Shown here in pieces: positions 20,605 to 32,327 of a stretch of 64,000 nt of DNA. Numbering within the stretch: the stretch's first letter is position 1; each line of letters opens with the position of its first letter. Position numbers and translations under genes: made by a program. Origin of the DNA: Paraphoma chrysanthemicola (lineage: Eukaryota; Ascomycota; Dothideomycetes; Pleosporales; Phaeosphaeriaceae); contig JAGMWG010000014.1 in assembly GCA_020744225.1 (NCBI GenBank), positions 1-64,000 of the forward strand. The letters run 5' to 3'. The notes below the pieces were generated by a model. That model ran no database searches. It was not told the DNA's origin and worked only from the letters and a program-made list of their open reading frames with translations.

Positions 20605-22069
20605 CTACAAGCTCGATCCTGCTCGGCTTGCCCCTGGGAAGTTCCGTTGAATTGCGTCCCAGAGCGGCTCACCACCCTCAGTCAGATCTTTCCAAGCAGG
20701 ACAAGCGAGACTCAAGATCGGCGTAGCCAGGGTATCTGTAACCAGGTTGATGGGTACCTCTAGCGTTGACAGTAGAGGAGAGAGAGAGTTTGGTAAGAAG
20801 GTCTTAAGCACTTGAAAGACAAAGCAAAGCAGATTGTTGTTCTCCAGCAAAGAGGTAGCATTCAAAATGCCGCCCGTGATGTTCTGCAGATTAAGGCCTG
20901 TGAAGGAGTTCACCGTTCCGGTATTGCCTCCGATGCTATGGACGACACGTGAGTCTTGATTCAACCACTGCGATTGCGGACAAAAGACGTACCTTCCGAG
21001 CTCAGGATGCTTCAGCACCCAGCTGACGAGATCCAAGTTCAATGGGATGAGGCCATACTCAAATTGAGTTCGGTACCAGTTTTCAGGAATTGTCTCGTGG
21101 CCCTCACGATACTCCAGTTTGCCCTGCTCGTTCTCGTACACGGCGAAGAACTTCTTGAACACATCCTGCGTCAGTATGCCCCCTGGGTGTTGAGAGGTAT
21201 GATTGGAAAGCAATCGACCAAGGAAGAGGTAACCAGCATTACGGGCCACCATACCAGTCACGGGTCCGTAATAGAAGTCGGGGTTGTGAGCGACGCTGTA
21301 TGCCCATCGGCGAGCAGCTTGTTCGGCTAGTAGATCCAAAGAGAGAACACCGTCCTCTTCTGCGCGGTCGTAAAAGTCTCTAAAAAGAGTCATGTTCATC
21401 GTCCACGCATTTCCAGTAACGTATAGATCGTCGCGAGTAAGAGACGAGTCAGATTCAATCCAGTTGTGCGAGCCCTGAAGTCCACGAGGATCGCCTTGGC
21501 AGGATCAGTAGAAACATTACATAAGAGATGGCCGGGTACATACCAATGAGACCTAGTACATTGCCTAACAAGTTGTCGGGACCAGGACCTCCGATCGAGA
21601 AGCCAGGATCCAATGAGAGTGGATTGCCAGTCCAGACAGTTCCCATGATCCCGAGAACAAGAGCGAGATCTACTCCCATGCCATACACTTCCGACTAATC
21701 AGCGATGCACCTTCGCACACAAACAGCAAGTCCATTCATCATACCTTGGTTGATAGCATTGACAACTTCTGCGAAACTTGTGATACCATCGCGGGAAATG
21801 TAGCCGTGGTTTGCAAGCGCATTCAAGCCGGGACATGGACCTCGCTGGTCTGCATCACTGGGTGCTCGAAAGGCATACCTGCCCGTGACTTCGATGGGTT
21901 TGTTCCGGTTTACAATCAATCTCTTCTCTTTCTGGAAATGCTTCATTGCATCCAATGCGCCTTGTAGCCTTTCGGGCGTGAGATTTTCGAGATTGCGAGC
22001 GGAAAAAGCTGGGAAGGCATTGACGAGGCAGCTTGAAGACAGCGCCAAAAGAGTGAAGCGGAACTTCAT
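20605..22069 (-). CDS. secreted heme-thiolate peroxidase (chloroperoxidase/UPO family)
   Basis: Four exons (21745-22069, 21544-21687, 20993-21494, 20605-20935) with introns of 49-57 nt give 433 residues. The N-terminus (MKFRFTLLALSSSCLVNA) is a signal peptide. PCPGLNALANHGYI at about residue 80 carries the PCP motif whose Cys is the axial thiolate ligand of haem. GSHNWIESDSSLTRDD near residue 160 corresponds to the EHD/EGD..S..R acid-base and metal-site motif of PF01328, here with Ser in the middle position (ESD). GGNTGTVNSFTG lies towards the C-terminus. Family role: H2O2-dependent halogenation or peroxygenation outside the cell. The C-terminal extension beyond the core is hydrophobic. A secreted GMC oxidoreductase, a possible H2O2 source, lies 3.3 kb away. 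Confidence 0.85.
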
Positions 22070-22895
22070 TTCGAGAAAGACAAGATGCTGGTGGCAATTG
22101 GAAAGATGAAATAGAATTGAAAGAGTGTGCGGAAGAGCCGAAGGCCGAGAAGATGTACAGTAAGGACTGAATGATGCCCAAAGATCGTGAAGTTGGCTCA
22201 ATGCTTAGAGTGACATCGACGTATTGGCAAAGTATTTCACAGGTGAACAGGCCGACGAATTAGAAAGGAGGTGATTACACTAGTCATTGCGCATGAAGCT
22301 CTCCTCCATCCGCAAGCCGACGGAACTTCATCCGGCAAAGGCGCAACCGTCGACTCGTTGACCGCCATGAATCCTTCGCAAGGGTACAGGCAATGCATGA
22401 CGATCATTCGGGCATTTACTAGTCATGTAGCCCGTTCCTGAGCAGATCTGAACCAGATTCGCGCGTGAAAGGTTGGCGAACCGCGCCAAGCATGACAGCA
22501 GTCCGAACAAGGTTGGGCCCGGCCCATCTTAGGCCGTCCGCGTCGAGCCGCCCCTTGCAGAAGCGCCGTTTTTGACGGCCGTTGAGGTTTCTGGGAGGGT
22601 GCGCTTGAGCCACGTTGAGCACCAATGAGGTTTCTTGGAAAATGAGATCGGCGCTGACATTGTTTTAGACTTTTGTGCAAGATCTTGGTCCCCTGTATGA
22701 TTGTGCACGGTGTCGCACGATACTTTTCAACTATTGAACACTAAATGATCAAAATAAGGCGAACGCGAGAGCGAAAGCACTCGAACAGCATATCCCAGTC
22801 ATCCCATGGTCGACCGGAGCCACCTGCAAAAATGCGGCATCTTTCATGTTTGCCGGACGCAACGTGAGTTGAAGATTGTATCAGGAACTCGCGCA
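22070..22895. other. intergenic, 5' side of the peroxidase gene
   Basis: Over 800 bases without a gene. It contains a GC-rich patch at about 22515-22590. Short open frames have no recognisable content. Confidence 0.35.
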
Positions 22896-24495
22896 TTACA
22901 CGTGCTCCTCGCCCGTCGCTGAGTGATACATCGGCCAATCGTCCAAGTGGTCGTTATGTTGGGATACCGTCGAGTGACTGTTTGTATGGCCAACACCTGC
23001 TGCAGGCATTCGATCAATCCATTCGCTCACCTTTAAATCCGAGCCCGGTCCGCTGTTACCCAAAGCACTCCCACTTCTGGTTTCCATATTCACCAAGGGA
23101 ACAAAGTCACCTTCATCTCCAGTTTTTGGTTTGACCGAGACGTTGACTACCTTGTTCGTGGCCGACGCGGTTGATCTAGAGGCTTCTGTAGACTTGGTTG
23201 AATGATCCGTGACACCCCTGGTGGAATGGAATGTCAACTTGATCTTGGGCCACGCTCGTGCAATGAGAAGGCGATGTGCAGGCATGCACCCGCAGATAAC
23301 CGAAAAGTTGATTTCCAGTAAACTCCAGTAGCCGGCCTCGACATAGTCCCACGTGATGTTCTTGGAGTTGGCGAAATGCACGAGGGAGTAGAGCCGCAGT
23401 ACTGAGACGAGAATGACGATAATACCGACCGAGAACATAGACATGACCATAAGCTTCCTTTTCAGATTCATATTCAGCTTTGCGAGGTGCTTCAAGGGAA
23501 GGACCATGACAATCGCGTCCAGGACGATGTTGATGGCGGCTGCGATCCACCCTTGGAGATGAATGTCGTTACATCTTCCTTTGTGAATTCCATCCCATTG
23601 ATTCCAGGCCATGCTGACTGGAATGCACTGAAAGGTCGTGGCGAAGAAGAAGGCGACTGTATACGCGATGCAAACCCCCATGACGGCCCATAGTATCCTG
23701 CGGAAGTCCTTTGCGGGGAACACCCGAAGGTAGAAAAACAGGATAGAGATCTTAGAGATTCCGAGTCCAAGCACGTAGAATATCTCTCCGGCATAGTAGA
23801 AGTGGAGAACATTCGTTATTTGCTCGGCTCTCAGTGTCCAGATGTCGCGGCCTAGTCCATTGTCTACCACTGCAAGCTTGTCAGGACTGTATCGGTCACG
23901 TAGCAATGAAGAAGTGCTTACGAAATGGTGCAAATACGGCAGGAGGAATACATAAAACGACCACTACCCCCATGGTAGCGTCATCCCATGACATTTGCCG
24001 ACCATTTTTCGGTATACTGGCTGCAAGTCGCAACAGATAAGAAACCACGGCAGCTGCGATACCAGCATAGGCGATAGCATTGAACTTGTCTCCTGTATTC
24101 CGTACTGACGGAACACCACAGCTTGTGGTGGATATATTCTTTGTCTCTACAAGGAACGTTAGACATTGTTCAAGCGGTCTATTACTTGTTCGACTTACGA
24201 AGAAGTTCGTACACAGTACAAGTCTGCGAAGCGCAAGCACCAACGGCAGCATTCAAGGCAGCATTAGTGCACATACACGCCGTAGTGAGATTGGTGGCGC
24301 ATGTCGATTGGGGTATCTCGGATGTGAAGCAGGCTAACTATGAACACGGGTCAGTCGGATAGCGCTGGGTCCAAGAAGGTATACACGGCGTACAGAGCAT
24401 GCGGGCAACTGCCTCGCCAGTGCTTGAAGAGCTGCTTGAGCTTGTACTGAACTGGAAAAGAGTGCAGCGATAGTCAAAGCAGTCCAGAGTTTCAT
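22896..24495 (-). CDS. CFEM-domain receptor-like protein (Pth11/rhodopsin type)
   Basis: Four exons (24394-24495, 24199-24337, 23922-24146, 22896-23869) with clean splice signals give 479 residues. A signal peptide (MKLWTALTIAALFSSSVQAQ) is followed by a CFEM domain with eight Cys: LPACSLACF, STCATNLTTACMC, GACASQTC and TTSCG. The Asp often found before the C-x-C pair is not obvious here. Seven membrane spans follow, from about residue 110, of the fungal rhodopsin-domain type (PF20684), with WDDATMGVVVV, DNGLGRDIWTL and NITWDYVEAGYWSLLEINF as landmarks. The cytoplasmic tail of about 120 residues is Ser/Thr-rich. Relatives such as Magnaporthe Pth11 sense host surfaces; a ligand cannot be inferred. 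It is divergent from the GMC oxidoreductase across 847 bases. Confidence 0.85.
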
Positions 24496-25342
24496 GGTGA
24501 TGGTTCAATCGTGCGCCTCGCAAAATCAAGGCGACTATAGTGAGATGAGATAGAAAGAACACACAGTTCGTAGAGGACGAAGTGAGAGCGTTTTAACCCA
24601 CATATCCTTCAATTCCGTTCGATGTGACAGTGACAGGACCCCTCAATTTTCCGACCATTGCAGGGTAAGTCGACCCGGGTACCCTCTCCACGGACATACG
24701 TAGTGGATCAGAAGGCCCGCGCCCAGCCATCGAGATACCGAGTCAAGTAGCGGCGGTGAAGGGCTTTCTACTTCTGACGCTGAACGCTGTGTAGATCATG
24801 CCTTATTGGGCGAATGTTGGAACAAGGTTTCCCTTCAGGGCTGCTATCTTACCGTTACGACTTCAAACGTAGTTCCCGAAGATTAGTCGGAGCCATCCAA
24901 TTCGGTGTCATTCTTGAGTATGCTCTGCCGCGTGTGCAAATGCCGCGCTGGCCTTGTCGCTCATCGTATGAGTTCTGGGTCAGTTTTCGGGGGCATTCGG
25001 TCCGAGCGACAAGGGTTGCAGGTAGAGGCATGCCACCCCAGCAGGCACGGTCGTTCTTACCGGATCCCCGGTTTATCTGGGCAAGGAACGTACCGGCTGC
25101 ATTCATCAGCCCGTAAATGCACCGTTGACGATCTCAATCACGCCCAGCCTGCAGTCTTCAGCAATCGGGCTGGCGCGGCTGCACCCCTTCTCCGCTGTGA
25201 TGCCTGTATAAAAGTCAAGGTTCAGTGCGAGTACCTTGGCCCACCATACTCTAGTCGCTCTTTCATTTGCAGGGTCCGCATCCCCTCTTTCTTTTTTGTC
25301 GTTCATTATTCCTTGTTCAAGTCCATCTGCAGTGTAGCCAGG
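24496..25342. other. divergent promoter region of the CFEM receptor-like and GMC oxidoreductase genes
   Basis: The 847 bases lie between two divergently read starts and so probably hold both promoters. Several small CG-rich words occur (for example GACCCGGGTACC near 24672), but I cannot assign a factor. No gene is seen. Confidence 0.4.
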
Positions 25343-27433
25343 ATGAAGGCACTCGCCTTTCTTACCCTGCTTGCCTCGTCTGTTGCTGCGCGTTATATGT
25401 ATGCACACTTTGGGCGGTTTATTCCATTTCATTCACTAATATAACTTAGCAATGGTGCTGACCACACGCCGTTCCGTGGCGCGAACGTGAAGCGCGGGAC
25501 TGACAAGTCTACAACGTCCACCACCCTGGAGGAGTATGAATACGTCATTGTCGGCTCTGGACCTGGCGGCGCACCACTTGCTGCGAAACTCGCCATCGCT
25601 GGTCACAAAGTTCTCTTGCTCGAAGCCGGTGACGACGAATCCAACACGACCGAATATAATGTACCCGCTCTTCATGCGGTTGCTTCAGAATATGAGCCAA
25701 TGCGTTGGGACTTTTTTGTTAAACATTTCGATGATGAAACCCAAGTGAAGAAAGATACAAAGCTCACGTACGAATTGGCCGATGGCACTCGCTACACTGG
25801 AGCAAATCCCCCACCGGGAGCCAAAGCTCTTGGCATCCTCTATCCACGAGTTGGATCTCTTGGCGGCTGCTCCAGCCACAATGCGCTGGTTACGACCTAT
25901 CCATACCGAAGTGATTGGCAGCATATTCGGGACATCACAGGCGACGAGTCTTGGGCCCCTGACAACATGCGAAAGTACTATGTGCGCCTAGAAAAATCTC
26001 GTTACCTCCCCAGCAGCATTGCAGGCCATGGCTTCAATGGTTGGCTAGAGACCTCGCTGACGCAGTTGACGCTGATTGCGCAAGATCCCAAGATCTTGTC
26101 TCTCGTCATTGCTGCGGCCACTGGAATGGGCCAAAGTCTTCTTGGCTCACTTCTGACGACGGTCACTGGCCTAGCGCAAGTGCTGCTTCGTGATATTAAC
26201 CACCCCGGTCCTGGACGCGACTCACAAGAAGGTCTCTGGCAAGTTCCTCTTGCTATGAAAATCCCCGAGTACAAGCGAGCCGGTCCCATCGATCTGCTCA
26301 ACACAGTCGTGAATGCGAAAAATGGCGACGGCACCCGGAAATACCATCTTGACATTCAGCTCAACACCCTTGTAACGACTGTCAAATTTGAGCAAGGGGC
26401 AAACGGCAAGCCGAAAGCGACGGGCGTGAACTTCTTAACAGGAAGATCTCTCTATGGCGCCGATCCTCGTCGGCAATCTGGTGCTGCAACTGGAAATGGG
26501 ACACCAGGGTCCGTTACTGCCACTCGCGAGGTCATCCTGTCAGCTGGTGCCTTCAACACACCCCAGATCTTGAAGCTCTCTGGCATCGGTCCAAAGGCTG
26601 AACTGAACAAGTTCGGCATTAAAGTTGTCAAAGACCTCCCTGGCGTTGGTACCAATTTGCAAGACCGTTATGAGATTCCTGTCATCGGCGAGGCACCTTC
26701 GAAGCTAAGCCTTCTCAGCAAGTGCACCTTCCTAAAGGGATACGACCCCTGTTTGGAGAACTGGGAGAACCCGCTTCCTGTGCTCAAGGGCGGATACTCG
26801 AGCAACGGTGTGTCCCTAGCCATCACCAAGAAGGCCAAGAACTCTCCAAACGGTAACGCTGATCTACTCATTGCTGGCTGGCCTGCATACTTCAACGGCT
26901 ACTACCCAGGCTACTTTGGAAATGCGACAGCCGGGCTCAATCATTGGACCTGGTTGACGCTCAAGGCGGAATCTCGCAACAACGCGGGCAGTGTAACACT
27001 TCGGAGCGCAAATCCTCAAGATGTACCGGAGATTCGCAAGCGCAACTTTGCTGTCGGCGGCGATGAAGATCTTGATGCATTAGTAGAGGGTATGAAGTAT
27101 GGTCGCAAAGCGTTCAGAGATTTGATCCCGCTAGATGGTCGATTTGAGGAGGTTTGGCCAGGAAAGCAAGTGAAGACTGATGCACAGTTGAAGGAATTCG
27201 CCAGGAACGAGGCGTGGGGTCACCACGCCTCTTGCACAGCCCCCATCGGTGCGGACAATGATGTGAATGCAGTCCTTGATGGCAATTTCAAGGTCCGAGG
27301 CGTGGATGGCTTGAGAGTGGTCGATGCCAGTTCGTTCCCCAAGATCCCGGGAACATACCTGGCGCTTCCCCTCTACATGATCTCCGAGAAAGCTTCGGAC
27401 GTCATTCTCGCCGATGCCAAAAAGGCTTCATAA
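25343..27433 (+). CDS. secreted GMC oxidoreductase (FAD)
   Basis: Two exons, 25343-25398 and 25450-27433, give 679 residues. Exon 1 encodes a signal peptide (MKALAFLTLLASSVAARY). The FAD-binding motif is VGSGPGGAPLAAKLA, followed by LLLEAGDDES; the GMC signature region GGCSSHNALVTTYP follows. GAFNTPQILKLSGIGP is the second GMC signature. The C-terminal catalytic block has WGHHASCTAPIG with the active-site His and then VVDASSFPKIPGTYLALP. These are the GMC_oxred_N and _C domains (PF00732, PF05199). The family oxidises alcohols, sugars or aryl alcohols and often makes H2O2; the substrate here is unknown. The secretion signal and the peroxidase upstream fit an extracellular oxidative role (inference). 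Confidence 0.88.
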
Positions 27434-28247
27434 GTACTGAGAGCCTATTTTAGCGACTGGACTGGGTTTGCTTGCTGCGTTTGGTTCAGGGTACGTCGTA
27501 ATCTCTAATTGTAATGGTCTCGATCCATGTCCGTTGATGCGGTGTGCTCCAACGACTCAACGAGGAAGAAGACAGCATCCTTGCCATCAAGTGTGCCATA
27601 TGTGAACTCTGTTGCGCGCTGCCTAGGTATGAAGTTGTGCGCGCTCTAATGCAAGCTCGCTGCAATATATGCTTGTGAAATGATAATATCGAGTGAGTGC
27701 TGAACCGAAAAAGCTACGGTTGAAGGCACGCCACTTGTGAGCACGGGCCATTTCACGATTCGCTCCCGCCGCTGGGTACCTACTCAGTACAAAGGTAACC
27801 AGGACCACTTGCTCAATGTTGAAATCTTTTGCGCTTCCACAACTCGATGTGTAAATGGACGCTCACCTCACTTACCTTGATCCGTGGACCGACCACTGAG
27901 TGCATGCTGAATGTAGACGAAGAAAACTTTGTGTTGCGAAGCACCAATCACCGCCTGCAGTACGAAGTATGCGGCCTGTCAGCCTGATGAGCTGAGGCTG
28001 GGCAAGATCATTGCCTCCAATTCAGCCTACCCTTCATAAACTATTCTCGCTCGCTTCAACAACACAAGAACTGCTATTCTGGGTGTGTGAGTGTTGCTCG
28101 GCTTCACGACAACAGCCCAGCGCGAACCAACCGCCGCAACTAGAAACCCCCTACAGTACCCCACAGCTGTGCGAGAGCAGCTGATGAAGAACAGTCGTTG
28201 ACTCAAGCGTGACTTAATGACTCTTGCCTGCAGCACCACGGACCGCG
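27434..28247. other. intergenic, 5' side of a kinase gene
   Basis: About 800 bases without a recognisable gene. A possible 5'-UTR intron acceptor (CTGCAG) lies 20 bases before the kinase start codon. Nothing else stands out. Confidence 0.35.
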
Positions 28248-29756
28248 ATGGAGAGCGACTATCGATACCCCGCGCCCTCGGCCGCGAATCCGCAGTCCTC
28301 GCCGCCTTGGTTCGAGTGGTTGGACATAAGGGCCGGCAACCACTACGACGATGTTGATGAGACCACGCTACCTTACGTACATCGAAGACACCTCGGCAAG
28401 GGTGGATACGGTCTTGTGGAAGCAGTCGAAGATCGCATGACTGGCCGCGTGTATGCGCGCAAGGTTTTCCACCCGAGAAAACGAGAGAGGGCACGAATGT
28501 GGGAGATGTTTGAGAATGAAGTGCAGAACACTAGGGCTCTAAAGGCACACCACCACATGGTCCGACTCCACGCCACGTACACGACCAAAGATACCTTGGC
28601 TATGATCATGATGCCCGTAGCAGATGGTGGGGATCTTGAGAAGTTCCTGGATGAGTTTAATCAGTACCGAAATGAGCATGCTAGCCAAATTAGTGGACAT
28701 GAGGCTTCGCAGATGCTTTGGAAAATGGGTGTTTTGCAGATGGCTTTTGGATGCCTCGCGGCTGGTCTTATGTTCATGCATGACCAAAAGATACGACACA
28801 AGGATATCAAGCCAAGCAACATTCTAATCCACGGCGGTAAAGTACTCTACACGGACTTTGGCATCGCTCGCGATACTGCATTATTCCAGGATAGTGCTAC
28901 CACAGGGCCGGCTGTTAAAGCAACGCGAAAGTACGCCGCACCCGAAGTCTTAGCTGATGCGGCTCGTCGGTCTTCCTCTGATGTCTACTCACTAGGGTGT
29001 GTGTTCGTCGAGATCTTCGCTTCTCTGGATGGAACTTTCGAAATCTCTGACATTCAAAGATTTTCTGACCACATGGCCAGCATCCATCAAGCGCTCCATC
29101 AGTGGCCTGGAGGCACCCGCGAAATGGCTGTCATTGCAGCACTTATACTTTATATGACTAAGGAAGATCCATCTTTCCGTTCTAGCGCTCGATCAATATG
29201 GCGCACATGTAATCATTTTCGCTCGCTACGATGCGACGGATGCTATTCCTTCCATGCGGAATCGTCATGGCCCGAAACCCATTACAGCTCTTGGGTGTAT
29301 TCAGAACTCCACGGAAAATATTACTGCCATCGCTTGGAAGATTACCAGATTGTAAACACCGTATGGACAATGAACCCACGACTTTCAAAACAATATCTCA
29401 ACGGTCATCTGGGAGGACGGCCGCATCACCATCATTACTTGGAAACTCATGTCGGCTTGCACGGCATAGATCACTTCCTAGATGACCGGCCAGGAGGTCA
29501 CTGGACAACATGGATCTGGTCGAACCTGCACGAACAGTATTATTCGCAGTTCATACGTGCGGACGGCGAGGTTGTAGCAATTCTATGGAACTCGGAGAGG
29601 AAGGACGCGCTTGGAGCGCCAAAATATAGCTCATCGTTGAGATATCTACCTCAGTGGAATAAACATCGGTATGAGCTGGCATCTGTACCCGAAAAGAGCA
29701 GACATAGCGATAAGTATTGCGTGTGCACGGGTTCCAAGGTGCCACTCAATAGATGA
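28248..29756 (+). CDS. protein kinase with a Trp/His-rich C-terminal domain
   Basis: One exon from ATG 28248, 502 residues. The kinase domain spans about residues 40-330: GKGGYGLVE (Gly loop), VYARKVF (ATP Lys), FENEV (helix C Glu), RHKDIKPSNIL (catalytic loop, HKD in place of HRD), YTDFGIA (DFG) and YAAPEV (APE). All key residues are present, so it is likely active on Ser/Thr. A CDGC pair follows the kinase. The C-terminal 150 residues contain two related units, SSWVYSELHGKYYCHRLED and TTWIWSNLHEQYYSQFIRAD, a W-x-W/Y-S-x-L-H-x-x-YY pattern that I recall from other uncharacterised fungal proteins. The kinase is closely similar to those of the double-kinase gene that faces it downstream. No membrane segment is seen. 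Confidence 0.82.
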   Translation: MESDYRYPAPSAANPQSSPPWFEWLDIRAGNHYDDVDETTLPYVHRRHLGKGGYGLVEAVEDRMTGRVYARKVFHPRKRERARMWEMFENEVQNTRALKAHHHMVRLHATYTTKDTLAMIMMPVADGGDLEKFLDEFNQYRNEHASQISGHEASQMLWKMGVLQMAFGCLAAGLMFMHDQKIRHKDIKPSNILIHGGKVLYTDFGIARDTALFQDSATTGPAVKATRKYAAPEVLADAARRSSSDVYSLGCVFVEIFASLDGTFEISDIQRFSDHMASIHQALHQWPGGTREMAVIAALILYMTKEDPSFRSSARSIWRTCNHFRSLRCDGCYSFHAESSWPETHYSSWVYSELHGKYYCHRLEDYQIVNTVWTMNPRLSKQYLNGHLGGRPHHHHYLETHVGLHGIDHFLDDRPGGHWTTWIWSNLHEQYYSQFIRADGEVVAILWNSERKDALGAPKYSSSLRYLPQWNKHRYELASVPEKSRHSDKYCVCTGSKVPLNR

Positions 29757-30311
29757 GTGATCTAAGCTCGCCTCATCAAGTCCAATACTACCTTTTCAGC
29801 CGCCACATTATTGTCGTGCAACAAGCAAACACAGCCACCGCCACGTTGACCAGTAGATGACGACTGATGTTCCGTGTACGAAAAGCACCCTAGGTGCTCT
29901 CAGAAGGGCGGGCGTTCGTACTTCCTAGCATGCCACGCTACGGAATACAACGTTGTCTCACATCGCACAACACAATTGGAAATTTCGTCAGATAAGATAG
30001 ATCATAAATGCAAGTGAGTGTGCCTCAATATCTATTTACACACCTTTGGTACTTAAGATACGACACCATAACGGAGGAAATAATGCCTGGTACTCGCAAG
30101 TGTTGCAGCAGCAGCATCAAAAATCATAAAGATGAGAGCCAATCAAAGGAGTTCAATATACAACGGGAGTCGGGGTATCATACAAATCGTTGCTCGCGTA
30201 AGTGCAATGTAACAGGACGCTAGCATGACTCGGATGCAGAAGCAAATATGGCGAGAGGTCATGCTAGGCAAGAAAGTCGAGCCCGCTCAAGGAGAAAAAC
30301 TGGCCCAGTCA
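29757..30311. other. intergenic between convergent kinase genes
   Basis: This is the shared 3' flank. No gene is recognised; a short plus-strand open frame at 30008-30223 has no family features. Confidence 0.35.
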
Positions 30312-32327
30312 TCAAGTTGACTGCGCGGCAACAATGTCTGTCGTAGATACATGTTCGCCGATTCTCAGGGCGGGCGGGTCGGAGTTGTCCATGATTGTGT
30401 AGCGTTGTGATGCATGCTGACATCCTTGCAATAGATCCCGTCGACACTCCTCACAAGAAAAATCGGGCTGCGTCATGAGCAGGTTGGCTGTCATGGCAGC
30501 CGACATGCGTCTCGTCTGATCGACTTGGAGCATGGAAGTGATTATTGATTGCAGGAAGGCATATCGACTGCTTGTTGTAATGAGACCGTTGAGAGTGTTC
30601 AAGATTGGTTTGACGTCTCTCGAAAATATGAGTGATGGATCAATCGGAGGCTGACCCATAAGCGCCGATAACATTTCGACGAAGACGCAGCCAAGCGAAT
30701 ATACGTCAGAAGAAGTGCCACGAGGCTCGTTGCGGATGATCTCCGGCGCAGTGTATCTCCGAACGACCTCGCTTTGTGAACCTCGATCTACCCCGGTATC
30801 CATGGCGTAGCCGAAGTCCGCGAAATACACGTTCCCATCAGATACGAGGATATTGCGAGGCTTAACGTCCCGATGTCGGATTTCCTTTTCGTGCATGAAA
30901 GCGAGTCCATTGGCTAGGCACCCGAATGCGCGTTCCAACGTTGATGTCGTAGACGTCCACTGAGTGGCGCTTAGGTCGTCTCAAAAATCATGAAAGCTCA
31001 AAAGATAGGCCTCAAGATCTAATTCAGCGGCAGGCTGCAAGAACAGTCCAACATCCTTGCGATTTCTGTACGTAGCGAAGATCCGAATGATGTGTCGATG
31101 GGGCTTTAGCTTTCGGAGAAGTGCGATTTCGTTCTCAAATGATCTCTCCCGTTCCGAACGTATGCCCCTTCTCATGGATGGCGTGATTGAGAAGGTTTTT
31201 CGGGCAAAGATCTGCCCAGTACTTCTGTCTCTGACTTTCTCCACGATCCCAGAATGGCCATGTCCGAGATTCTTAATCAAATCGTAGGGCATTGGTGACG
31301 CAATCGCACCGGAAGTGGTTGACGACGACGATTCGGAGGCTCCTTCATACGGGTACTTCCCTTCGAAATATGTCAAGTTGTAGCATTCACTGCAGCAAAA
31401 CTCATTCTTTGTGACCAAGTTCTGGCGGACTCGATCTGCGGTCCAACGGCTCCTTGGATCGTGTTGCGTCATTGAAATTATTATCTCTGGAAGAAACGAG
31501 AGTCTTGGGGAAACGCTAGCTGCATCGAGATGCTGGTGGATTCCTGGCATCATACTCGAGAAGTTTCGTGCATCGTCGTAGTCAATGGCGTCAGTAAGAG
31601 CAGAGAAGATCTCAATGTAAACACAGCCTAGCGAGAATACATCCGAGGATGAGTTGCGAGAGAGCGCTTTGAGGACTTCTGGTGCTGCAAATCGTGCACC
31701 CAAAGCTGTCGGCCCCTCTGTGGTGCTGTTATCACCCGGATCGGAGTGATCGAACGAGACGCCGAAGTCGGTGTACAGCACCCGGCCACAATGTATGAGA
31801 ATGTTATGCAACTTGATGTCTTTGTGGCGAATCTGCTTTAGTCGCATGAATAGCAGTCCATCTGCAAGACACCCGAAAGCTTGCTCTAGGATACGAGTGA
31901 TCGCCTTGAGCTGAGACCCATGGGCGGAAGGGTTGGCCTTGAGCTCTCGGAAGTCGCCAAGGAAGCGATCCATGTCACCGCCATTGGCTACAGGCGACAT
32001 ATACAGGCCGAGCTGCAACTTCGAGGTATACGATGCGAATATTTGCGGCATGTGTCTGTGCTTCTCGAGATATCGCGCAACCTTCAATTCGTTCTTGAAG
32101 GTTTGTGTCAACCTGGCTCGATGCCTGCGGCTGAGTTTGAACACTTTGTGTGCATAACGAAGGCCCGTCTCGCGGTGTCTGACTTCCTCGATGATGCAAT
32201 CTCCACCATGACCCAGGTTTTGCACCAACTCGTACGGCAAGCGCGTTGGGTCAATGTCGTCAAGATGGCTGCCCTGGTCGATGCACAGCCAGCCTCCGAA
32301 CGGCGCAGTGCTACTTGTTGAAGCCAT
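30312..32327 (-). pseudogene. tandem double protein kinase gene interrupted by one in-frame TGA
   Basis: From ATG 32327 the frame encodes a complete first kinase (LGHGGDCIIEE, YAHKVFKL, RHKDIKLHNIL, YTDFGVS, AAPEVL, then a CCSEC pair) and the N-lobe of a second (LGHGHSGIVEKV, FARKTFS, SFENEIALL). A TGA at 30979-30981 stops it after LLSFHDF. The same frame then continues without any shift through LERAFGCLANGLAF, RHRDVKPRNIL, FADFGYA, TAPEI and a CEEC pair to a stop at 30312. Aligning the two kinases by eye places the TGA in the variable linker between the lobes, where kinase 1 has ordinary residues. No plausible intron removes the TGA. Without it the protein would have about 671 residues. It is either a recent nonsense mutation, a read-through stop or a sequencing error. 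If the stop is real, the first product keeps one whole kinase (30979-32327). Confidence 0.65.

Noticed and set aside
30979..31060. An intron that would remove the TGA in the double-kinase gene
   Set aside because: No usable donor GT with a matching frame was found just upstream, and the kinase alignment runs through the stop without extra residues.
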